The position numbers were made by a program, and so were the translations under genes. Shown here in pieces: positions 1 to 5,231 of a stretch of 5,231 nt of DNA (position 1 is the stretch's first letter; each line of letters begins with the position of its first letter). The stretch is taken from positions 1 to 5,231 of the forward strand of contig CANIYB010000183.1 in the NCBI GenBank assembly GCA_947471105.1, given 5' to 3'. A model generated the notes under the pieces. It was not told the origin of the DNA. It did not search any database and saw only the letters and a program-made list of their open reading frames with translations. Source of the DNA: Cytophagaceae bacterium (GTDB lineage Bacteria; Bacteroidota; Bacteroidia; Cytophagales; Spirosomataceae).

Positions 1-770
1 GCCTCAGTCACTCCTAAATGCAAAGGATAAGCTTTGAATTCACCTTCTTCTAGTTTTTTACTTAAAAGTCGATAAGCTTCCACCATCACTTGGGTGTTGG
101 AAGATTTCATGGACAATACAATATTATAATAATTTTCGTCCTCGCAGATACGCAAAAATTCTAAAGCAGATTCCACCATACCCAATGGAGTATCGCCATA
201 TCTGCTTAAAATTCGGTCAGACAAAGATCCGTGATTAGTACCAATACGCATGGCAGTACCATATTCTTTGCAAATTTTCACCAGAGGCAAAAATTTATCT
301 CGAATTCTTTCTAACTCAGATTGATAGGAGGAGTCGGTATATTCAATGACTTCAAATCGCTTTTTATCTGCGTAATTACCTGGGTTTATACGCACTTTTT
401 CAACGATCCGAGCGGCTAATTCTGCTGCATTGGGTGTAAAGTGAATATCCGCTACTAAAGGAGTTTGATACCCTCTTACACGAAGACCTTTTCGAATATT
501 TTCTAAATTTTGTGCTTCCTTGACAGAAGGGGCGGTAATTCGAACGATTTCACATCCAGCATCGATCATTTTGATGGACTGATCGATGGATCCTTGAGTA
601 TCCATGGTATCCACGGTAGTCATTGATTGAACCCGAATGGGGAAATCCGAACCGATGAAAACGTTTCCGACTGCGACTGGAATCGTATTTCTTCTTTTGT
701 ATGCAACAAGTGAATCTGCATACTTATTACCTTCAGAAATCAATTTTAAAATAGACGAATCCGTTGACAT
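1..770 (-). CDS. ispG: IspG (GcpE), 4-hydroxy-3-methylbut-2-enyl diphosphate synthase, N-terminal part, cut by window edge
   Basis: IspG is a [4Fe-4S] enzyme that reductively opens methylerythritol cyclodiphosphate to HMBPP, the penultimate step of the non-mevalonate isoprenoid pathway in the cytoplasm. The 256 complete codons visible cover most of the TIM-barrel domain. Recognisable family blocks are VGNVFIGSDFPIRVQSMTT (residues 34-52), DTMDTQGS (54-61), PLVADIHFTP (104-113), KVRINPGNYAD (125-135), MRIGTNHGSLSDR (174-186) and PLHLGVTE (249-256). The wording DTMDTQGS and NHGSLSDR matches the long IspG type of Bacteroidota, Chlamydiae and plants, which carries an extra central domain. The protein is therefore probably around 600 residues or more, with the iron-sulfur cysteines outside the window. 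The start is the ATG at 770-768; an in-frame stop lies upstream at 806-804. A purine stretch (AAAAGG) sits too close to the ATG to be a good ribosome binding site. The gene follows a terminator and so is probably transcribed separately from the transporter upstream. Confidence 0.96.
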   Translation of the reverse strand, partial: MSTDSSILKLISEGNKYADSLVAYKRRNTIPVAVGNVFIGSDFPIRVQSMTTVDTMDTQGSIDQSIKMIDAGCEIVRITAPSVKEAQNLENIRKGLRVRGYQTPLVADIHFTPNAAELAARIVEKVRINPGNYADKKRFEVIEYTDSSYQSELERIRDKFLPLVKICKEYGTAMRIGTNHGSLSDRILSRYGDTPLGMVESALEFLRICEDENYYNIVLSMKSSNTQVMVEAYRLLSKKLEEGEFKAYPLHLGVTE

Positions 771-785
771 ACCTTTTATTAAAAC

Positions 786-820
786 CAAATTTACAAAAAA
801 GCCTCATCAAATATATCAAA
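786..820 (-). promoter_or_regulatory. Candidate Bacteroidota-type promoter for ispG
   Basis: Read on the minus strand, TAAATTTG (793-786) matches the Bacteroidota sigma-A -7 consensus TAnnTTTG exactly. A TTTG (820-817) lies 23 bp upstream, at the long end of the accepted spacing. Transcription would start about 10 to 15 nt before the ispG ATG. The -33 element falls in the loop of the terminator and the -7 element directly follows its T run, so the two signals are nested. A second match, TATATTTG (815-808) with TTTG (836-833) at 17 bp, lies inside the hairpin. In DNA this AT-rich, chance matches are likely. Confidence 0.35.
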
Positions 821-830
821 AGATGAGGCT
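795..830 (-). terminator. Rho-independent terminator of the GH109-transporter operon
   Basis: On the minus strand a perfect 9-bp stem, AGCCTCATC (830-822) with GATGAGGCT (808-800), encloses a 13-nt AT-rich loop. The T run at 800-795 follows directly; its first T doubles as the last stem base. The hairpin starts 17 nt after the transporter stop codon and 25 nt before the ispG ATG, so it should end the upstream operon. On the plus strand the hairpin is followed only by CTCAAAAAAT, so it is directional. Confidence 0.88.
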
Positions 831-847
831 CTCAAAAAATGATTATA

Positions 848-2050
848 TTACCAAGAACTCTTTTTATGCCCAATTGTTGCGTAAAAATAAATAAATATAT
901 AGCAAGGGATCATAATGATGTAAGCCTTTTGGGTGTCACCTATATTATCCGCTATTTTTCCATAAAGCAAAGGAAGTAAGGCTCCTCCAGAAATCATCAT
1001 AATGATCAGAGCGCTTCCTAATTTGGTGAATTTACCTAAACCTTGGATCGCTAAAGGCCATAAAGCTGGCCACATTAATGCATTGGCTAAACCCAATAAA
1101 GCTAAACATAACACAGAAGTAAAGCCTGTAAATACAATGGCGCCGATAGAAAAAACAATGCCTAAAATGGCCGAGTAATTCAAAGCTTTTTGTTGAGATA
1201 AATATTTGGGGATAAAAAGAATTCCGACAATATATCCAGCCAGCATACCATATAAAGTATACGTAGTAAAAATTTTAGCTACATCTTTATCGAAACCTTG
1301 TGAAACGCCATAGTTTATAATCGTATCACCGGCAATAACTTCAACACCTACATATAGGAAGAAAGCAATAAGGCCTAAAACAAGGTTCGGATAAGACCAA
1401 ACGCTATCTTTCACAGCGCCATGATCTTGTGTAACTTCCTCAGCTTCCACTTCAGGTAGACTAGAAAACCAAACCCAAATAGCTAATACCACTAGAATAG
1501 CCGTCATAATCCCATAGGGCGTAATCACCGTTTTAAGTTTTTCGTTGCCCACTAAACCCGTAGATAGAAAAAGGCCGCCAAAAATAAATTGGCTCAAAAT
1601 CCCCGCTACTTTATTACAAATTCCCATGACAGAAATTCTTTTAGCTGCAGATTCACTAGGTCCTAAAATCGTCACGTAGGGATTAGACGCGGTTTGTAAA
1701 AGTGCTAATCCGGTTCCTATGACAAAAAGACCAAATAAAAACATTGGATAATTAGCCATTTTAGCGGCAGGAATAAACAATAGGGTACCTAAAGCCATAG
1801 ATAATAAGCCCAAAGACATTCCTCTTTTAAAACCAGTTTTAGCTAATACCCAAGAAGATGGAATCGCCATGACAAAATAGGAAATGAAAAAGGCAAAAGT
1901 GACTAATAAAGAATCAAAATTATTAAGTTGGAATGCGTCTTTAAAAAACGCAATCAACACGGAATTAACCCAAGTAATAAAACCGAATACAAAAAAAAGT
2001 ATCCCGATCATCATCAAGGGGCCGTTGGAAGATTTAGAGTTCGTTGTCAT
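848..2050 (-). CDS. FHS-family (FucP/GluP-like) sugar:H+ symporter, MFS superfamily
   Basis: This 400-residue inner-membrane protein has the hydrophobicity of a 12-helix major facilitator, with a short hydrophilic central loop at about residues 199-220 (LPEVEAEEVTQDHGAVKDSV) between the two six-helix halves. Diagnostic blocks of the fucose:H+ symporter family are GFITWVNSVLI (23-33), QTASNPYVTILGP (119-131) followed by SAAKRISVMGICNKVAG (134-150), GVEVIAGD (235-242), and NALMWPALWPLAIQGLGKF (323-341) leading into SGGALLPLLYGKIAD (354-368). Members carry fucose, glucose/galactose or N-acetylglucosamine (NagP type) with protons; the substrate cannot be read from the sequence. The ATG at 2050 lies 6 nt after the stop of the GH109 gene, so the two are cotranscribed and probably act on the same sugar. 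N-acetylgalactosamine or a related N-acetylhexosamine is the best guess from context. The length is normal and no damage is seen. Confidence 0.92.
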   Translation of the reverse strand: MTTNSKSSNGPLMMIGILFFVFGFITWVNSVLIAFFKDAFQLNNFDSLLVTFAFFISYFVMAIPSSWVLAKTGFKRGMSLGLLSMALGTLLFIPAAKMANYPMFLFGLFVIGTGLALLQTASNPYVTILGPSESAAKRISVMGICNKVAGILSQFIFGGLFLSTGLVGNEKLKTVITPYGIMTAILVVLAIWVWFSSLPEVEAEEVTQDHGAVKDSVWSYPNLVLGLIAFFLYVGVEVIAGDTIINYGVSQGFDKDVAKIFTTYTLYGMLAGYIVGILFIPKYLSQQKALNYSAILGIVFSIGAIVFTGFTSVLCLALLGLANALMWPALWPLAIQGLGKFTKLGSALIIMMISGGALLPLLYGKIADNIGDTQKAYIIMIPCYIFIYFYATIGHKKSSW

Positions 2051-2056
2051 AAGTTT

Positions 2057-3409
2057 TTAATAAGAGTCGTTTAGTGCAAAGATAGGTTTATTCGTTTTCC
2101 ATTTACCTCGTGTAAAATCCGGTATTTTAATGGATGCAGAATTTTTAGCAATGGATTGCTCGGATAAAGGCGAGATGGCTGACCATGCCGCAGCATCATA
2201 TACGTCGATCGGAGGGGCTACTTTGTTTTTAATGGCCTCAATAAATCCTCTCAAAACGAAATAATCAATTCCACCATGGCCTGCATTTTCAGCATCTGCG
2301 GAATGTGTCTTCCAAAGCGGATGATCATATTTATCTAAATAAGGCTTCGCATCATCCCAGCGATGGGCTTTGGTCGAAACCCCTTCAATGTAAATGGATT
2401 TATTATCTTCCATCCACAAACCTTTCGTTCCTTGGACCCGAAAGCCTAAAGAATAGGGGCGAGGAGAGTTCGTATCATGCGTAATTAAGATGGTTTCCCC
2501 ATTAACGCACTTGATCATCGTTTGAACAATGTCGCCACATTTAAAATTTACTTTTGCATTCGGGTGATCTGCACCCCCTTTATTGACAATATATTCATGA
2601 AGTCCTTGAGAAGGGGTGGCCATGGATGTCAAATAAGCAAATTGGTTACCGCGATTAATGTTAAGCATTTCGGCCACCGGCCCTAATCCATGGGTAGGAT
2701 ATAGATCACCATTTCGGTCGACTGAATGTTGGGTTCTCCATTTCGCTTCAGAAAATCCTTTTTCTCCAAATTCAACACCTCCACCATAGGCCTGCGTCCC
2801 ATTATTAAATTTAACTTCTCTAAGATCATGCTGATATCCGCATTGAACATGGTTAAGCGTACCAAAAATGCCTTGTCGAACCATATTTAACGTGGCTAAC
2901 ACATCTCGTCGATAACATACATTTTCAAGAATCATGCAATGAGAACCCGTTTTTTCAAACATATTAACTAGATCCCACGACTCCTGTAATTTAACCGTCG
3001 CAGATACTTCCACACCCGCATATTTGCCTTGTTTCATCACTTCCAAGGCCATTGGAACGTGCCATTCCCAAGGTGTGGCAATGACCACTCCGTCAATATC
3101 CGTTCGCTTAGCTAAGTTTTCAAAATCATGATCATCCTTGCCATAGATTGCAGCAGAAGGCCTACCTTTATCTGAAATCATTTTTTTAGCGATAGCAATA
3201 GCCTTTGGGTCTATGTCACATATGGCAACAATTTCCACATCCGAACGATACATGGCCATTTCCAAATGATTTTGACCACGAAGTCCTACGCCGATAAAAC
3301 CTAAACGCACTTTTGTTTGTTCGGTTGGTAATCCTTTTAAAAATGTAGGAAAAAGTGCTGTAGAAGAGGAATATATAAGGGAATTAGATAAAAATTTCCT
3401 TCGTTTCAT
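2057..3409 (-). CDS. GH109 family glycosidase (alpha-N-acetylgalactosaminidase-like, Gfo/Idh/MocA fold), Tat-exported
   Basis: Family enzymes cleave terminal alpha-GalNAc by an NAD-dependent oxidation-elimination-addition-reduction cycle with no net change in NAD. The 450-residue protein begins with a Tat signal: KRRKFL (2-7), then a hydrophobic stretch at about 11-24. There is no lipobox Cys and no clear AxA cleavage site. A Rossmann domain follows, with GFIGVGLRG (37-45), acidic CDID (64-67) and the PWEWH block (113-117). The C-terminal domain carries ENVCYRRDV (162-170), GYQHDLR (191-197), FGEKGFSEAKWRT (214-226), YPTHG (237-241), HDTNSPRPYSLGF (311-323) and AGHGGIDYF (376-384). These blocks and the C-terminal pattern (DFTRGKW, FALNDSY) closely match what I recall of the Elizabethkingia NagA enzyme, including its active-site Glu, Tyr and His positions. 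Family membership is firm. Exact substrate is inferred, because GH109 homologues are numerous and few are tested. It is the first gene of a two-gene operon with the symporter. Confidence 0.9.
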   Translation of the reverse strand: MKRRKFLSNSLIYSSSTALFPTFLKGLPTEQTKVRLGFIGVGLRGQNHLEMAMYRSDVEIVAICDIDPKAIAIAKKMISDKGRPSAAIYGKDDHDFENLAKRTDIDGVVIATPWEWHVPMALEVMKQGKYAGVEVSATVKLQESWDLVNMFEKTGSHCMILENVCYRRDVLATLNMVRQGIFGTLNHVQCGYQHDLREVKFNNGTQAYGGGVEFGEKGFSEAKWRTQHSVDRNGDLYPTHGLGPVAEMLNINRGNQFAYLTSMATPSQGLHEYIVNKGGADHPNAKVNFKCGDIVQTMIKCVNGETILITHDTNSPRPYSLGFRVQGTKGLWMEDNKSIYIEGVSTKAHRWDDAKPYLDKYDHPLWKTHSADAENAGHGGIDYFVLRGFIEAIKNKVAPPIDVYDAAAWSAISPLSEQSIAKNSASIKIPDFTRGKWKTNKPIFALNDSY

Positions 3410-3489
3410 TTATTTTATTTTAGGTTTTAAGATATAGAATTGAAATTTAATTAAAATACTACATTAAATTTATAAGATTTTTTAAAATA
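3410..3489. promoter_or_regulatory. Divergent intergenic region carrying promoters for both operons
   Basis: The 80 bp between two divergent ATGs contain only 8 G/C bases (10%), far below the flanking genes, and must hold start signals for both directions. On the plus strand TTG (3440-3442) and TAAATTTA (3465-3472) sit 22 bp apart and resemble the Bacteroidota TTG / TAnnTTTG pattern with one mismatch. On the minus strand TAAATTTC (3449-3442) is a similar near-match but lacks a TTG at the right distance. Neither ATG has a Shine-Dalgarno sequence; both follow A-rich leaders, as is usual in this phylum. I see no clear operator repeat. Confidence 0.5.
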
Positions 3490-3909
3490 ATGATGTTACA
3501 AAAAATTAGCGTTTTCAGAAAAGAACATTTTAATGCAGCCCATCGGTTACATAATCCCGATTGGTCAGCAGAAAAAAACAAGGAAATATTTGGTTTATGT
3601 AATAATGCCAACTACCATGGACACAACTATGAATTAATTATTCAAATTACTGGAACAATTAATCCTGAAACGGGTTATGTCATCGATATGAAAGATTTAT
3701 CCGTTTTAGCTCAAGAAGAAGTGGTTAAAAAGTTTGATCACAAAAATTTGAATCTAGATGTACCTGAGTTTAAAAATTTAAATCCATCAGCCGAAAACAT
3801 AGCTGTGGTTATTTACCATAAATTAAGAGTAAAAATTGCCGCTGAGTTAGACTTAAAAATTAGATTATATGAAACAGAACGAAATTTCGTTGAATTCCCT
3901 GCTTATTGA
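3490..3909 (+). CDS. 6-pyruvoyl-tetrahydropterin synthase (PTPS) family protein, COG0720
   Basis: PTPS enzymes convert 7,8-dihydroneopterin triphosphate, the FolE product, to 6-pyruvoyl-tetrahydropterin; QueD relatives make carboxytetrahydropterin for queuosine. The 139-residue protein has the full set of family residues. The likely zinc ligands are His18 (FNAAHRL), His43 and His45 (HGHNY). The proposed catalytic residues are Cys37 and the Asp83-His84 pair (FDHKNLN), and the pterin-binding acidic patch is YETE (127-130). The spacing Cys-X5-HGH (CNNANYHGH, 37-45) and the segments GYVIDMKDL and FDHKNLNLDVPEF resemble animal PTPS more than E. coli QueD, which has Cys-X3-HGH. Placement directly before folE fits the PTPS role. 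ATG codons at 3490 and 3493 are both possible starts. The last 41 bp overlap folE. A QueD-like or dual activity is not excluded. Confidence 0.88.
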   Translation: MMLQKISVFRKEHFNAAHRLHNPDWSAEKNKEIFGLCNNANYHGHNYELIIQITGTINPETGYVIDMKDLSVLAQEEVVKKFDHKNLNLDVPEFKNLNPSAENIAVVIYHKLRVKIAAELDLKIRLYETERNFVEFPAY

Positions 3910-4570
3910 TTCCGATCGCTTCTTATTAACCGATGAAGAAATTGGTGATAATCATGTAGCCACCTCCATAGATACGCCTATGAGGGAGGATGCATTTGAT
4001 CTTTCTGATCTAGAAAAAATTAAAATTATCGAGGGGCATTTTAGAGAAATCATGCTCACTATGGGACTTGATTTAACTGATGACTCTTTACGTGGTACTC
4101 CTAACCGAGTGGCGAAAATGTATATAGAAGAAATTTTTAGCGGTTTAAATCCTAAAAATGAGCCTAAAGTAGCCTTGTTTGAAAACAAATATGGCTATAA
4201 AGAAATGTTGATTGAGAAGAACATTAGTTTCTACTCAAATTGTGAACATCATTTTGTTCCTATCGTAGGTAAAACACATATCGCTTATATTTCTTCAGGT
4301 AAAGTAATTGGACTTTCGAAATTAAATCGAGTTGTTCAATATTTTGCTAAGAGGCCACAAGTCCAAGAAAGGTTAACGATTCAAATTGCGAAACATTTAC
4401 AAAAAGTATTGTCATCTGAGGATGTTGCCGTTTTTATTGACGCCAAACATCTATGCGTATCTTCAAGGGGAGTAAAAGATGATTCAACTTCCACAATTAC
4501 CTCTTTTTACGGAGGTAAATTTCAAGAAGAAAATACCAAAAGAGAATTTTTAGGATCAATTCAATCGTAA
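3869..4570 (+). CDS. folE: FolE, GTP cyclohydrolase I
   Basis: FolE opens the GTP imidazole ring and forms 7,8-dihydroneopterin triphosphate, the first step of folate and tetrahydrobiopterin synthesis; it acts as a cytoplasmic decamer. The 233-residue protein contains DSLRGTPNRVAKM (72-84), the zinc site FYSNCEHHFVP (121-131, with Cys125 and His128), GKVIGLSKLNR (144-154), RPQVQERLT (162-170) and HLCVSSRG (194-201, third zinc ligand Cys196). All expected catalytic residues are present. The ATG at 3869 lies inside the PTPS gene. It is favoured because the conserved stretch EIGDNHVATSIDTP (24-37) precedes the next Met (38). Weaker TTG (3890) or CTG (3899) starts would shorten the 41-bp overlap. 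Translation is probably coupled to the PTPS gene upstream and to the SDR gene downstream. Confidence 0.96.
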   Translation: MKQNEISLNSLLIDSDRFLLTDEEIGDNHVATSIDTPMREDAFDLSDLEKIKIIEGHFREIMLTMGLDLTDDSLRGTPNRVAKMYIEEIFSGLNPKNEPKVALFENKYGYKEMLIEKNISFYSNCEHHFVPIVGKTHIAYISSGKVIGLSKLNRVVQYFAKRPQVQERLTIQIAKHLQKVLSSEDVAVFIDAKHLCVSSRGVKDDSTSTITSFYGGKFQEENTKREFLGSIQS

Positions 4571-4571
4571 G

Positions 4572-5231
4572 ATGGGTAAATACGTTGTCGTAGGCGGAAG
4601 CCAAGGGATTGGTGATTCCATTGTAGCAAAATTAATTTCACAAGGTCATCAAGTTATTAATCTATCCAGAAATCCCTGCAGTGTTCAAGGGGTGGAAAAT
4701 ATCCAATTTGATGTTTTAGGAACGAATGAAGGTGTTTTAAGTGCAATTTCAGGGCCTATCGACGGACTTGTTTATTGTCCAGGTAGTATCAACTTAAAAC
4801 CCTTTCATCGCTTAACAACAGTAGACTTTGAAAAAGATTTTCGGATAAATGTCTTAGGTGCTGTTCAAGTAATTCAAGGTTGTTTACCTGCCTTAAAAGC
4901 ATCTTCGACTTCTTCTATCGTCCTTTTCAGTACTGTGGCCGTTCAAACAGGAATGGGATTTCATGCTTCCATCGCGAGTTCCAAAGGGGCTATTGAAGGA
5001 TTAACTAGATCTCTCGCGGCTGAATTTTCTAGTTTTAAAATAAGAGTGAATGCGATAGCGCCTAGTTTAACCCAAACTCCGTTAGCAAATGCATTATTAA
5101 ATAGCGGTGAAAAAATAGAAGCCGCAGGTAAAAGGCATCCATTGGGTCGAGTGGGCCAACCCACCGACATTGCGAACATGGCTTTGTTTCTTTTAAATCC
5201 AGAAAATTCGTGGATTACGGGACAGATTTTA
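4572..5231 (+). CDS. Short-chain dehydrogenase/reductase (SDR) with atypical active site, C-terminus cut by window edge
   Basis: The frame is open for 220 codons from ATG 4572 to the window end, about 15-20 residues short of a normal classical SDR. The Rossmann nucleotide motif GGSQGIG is at 8-14, FDV at 46-48, Asn93 (INVLGA) at the classical Asn position, and the tail RVNAIAPSLTQTP (158-170) and WITGQIL (214-220) is typical. Aligned by eye to FabG, the catalytic Ser falls on Thr121 (LFSTVA) and the catalytic Tyr of YxxxK on Ile134 (IASSK), while Lys138 is kept. The usual NNAG is Y-C-P-G (68-71). It starts 1 nt after the folE stop (TAAGATG), so translation is coupled and a pterin-related role, such as a sepiapterin-reductase-like step, is suggested by context only. 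The substrate is unknown. SDR membership is certain; whether it is an active oxidoreductase is open. Confidence 0.9.
   Translation, partial: MGKYVVVGGSQGIGDSIVAKLISQGHQVINLSRNPCSVQGVENIQFDVLGTNEGVLSAISGPIDGLVYCPGSINLKPFHRLTTVDFEKDFRINVLGAVQVIQGCLPALKASSTSSIVLFSTVAVQTGMGFHASIASSKGAIEGLTRSLAAEFSSFKIRVNAIAPSLTQTPLANALLNSGEKIEAAGKRHPLGRVGQPTDIANMALFLLNPENSWITGQIL

Noticed and set aside
637..894. 85-codon plus-strand open frame across the start of ispG and the terminator
   Set aside because: It runs antisense to the well-conserved ispG N-terminus, spans the intergenic terminator and enters the transporter 3' end; the translation resembles no family I know.
2683..2865. 60-codon minus-strand frame inside the GH109 gene
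   Set aside because: It is a same-strand alternate-frame shadow of a strongly conserved coding region.
2057..3409. Plain Gfo/Idh/MocA sugar dehydrogenase
   Set aside because: The ENVCYRRDV, GYQHDLR, FGEKGFSEAKWRT and YPTHG blocks are specific to GH109 glycosidases and are not seen in ordinary dehydrogenases of this fold.
3446..3455. TTTAATTAAA palindrome in the divergent spacer as an operator
   Set aside because: A 10-bp A/T-only palindrome is expected by chance in a region of 10% GC, and no second copy is present.
3490..3909. Annotation as queD (6-carboxy-tetrahydropterin synthase)
   Set aside because: The C-X5-HGH motif and the folE/SDR neighbours favour a PTPS role, and no other queuosine gene is present. 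Dual activity remains possible, so no gene symbol was given.
3952..4188. 78-codon minus-strand frame opposite folE
   Set aside because: It is antisense to conserved FolE sequence and has no plausible start context or family resemblance.
4961..5179. 72-codon minus-strand frame opposite the SDR gene
   Set aside because: It is antisense to the conserved SDR C-terminal half, whose plus-strand frame is clearly coding.
4572..5231. SDR as a decaying pseudogene because of the missing Tyr
   Set aside because: The frame is uninterrupted, the cofactor motifs and C-terminal half are well preserved, and the start is coupled to folE, which points to a maintained gene.

Overview
The window reads as chromosomal DNA from an AT-rich member of the Bacteroidota, probably Cytophagales-like. 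This rests on several things: the N-terminus belongs to the long IspG type, the transporter has the FHS-family signatures common in Bacteroidota, the Tat-exported hydrolase closely resembles the GH109 enzyme I recall from Elizabethkingia, Shine-Dalgarno sequences are absent or weak, and one promoter candidate matches the Bacteroidota TTTG / TAnnTTTG consensus. The species cannot be fixed from the sequence. The window is gene-dense and holds six genes in three transcription units. I see no RNA genes, mobile elements, CRISPR arrays or long repeats.

Left part (1-847, minus strand): the first 256 codons of ispG, a non-mevalonate isoprenoid gene, run off the left edge. Between ispG and the next gene upstream lies a strong intrinsic terminator. 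A candidate ispG promoter is packed into the same 77 bp.

Middle part (848-3409, minus strand): a two-gene operon. A Tat-exported GH109 family (alpha-N-acetylgalactosaminidase-like) NAD-dependent glycosidase is followed after 6 nt by a sugar:H+ symporter of the FucP/GluP (FHS) type. The inferred job is release of an N-acetylhexosamine in the periplasm followed by uptake through the inner membrane.

Right part (3490-5231, plus strand), divergent from the operon across an 80-bp spacer of about 10% GC: a 6-pyruvoyl-tetrahydropterin synthase homologue, folE (GTP cyclohydrolase I) overlapping it by 41 bp, and a short-chain dehydrogenase/reductase starting 1 nt after folE and running off the right edge. 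Cyclohydrolase, PTPS and SDR reductase are the three enzyme classes needed to go from GTP to tetrahydrobiopterin. The PTPS-like protein carries the C-X5-HGH spacing of biopterin-type enzymes and not the C-X3-HGH spacing of E. coli QueD. The SDR is odd: its usual catalytic Tyr and Ser positions are occupied by Ile and Thr. This pterin cluster and its atypical SDR are the most interesting content. Everything else looks like ordinary core and carbohydrate-metabolism sequence.
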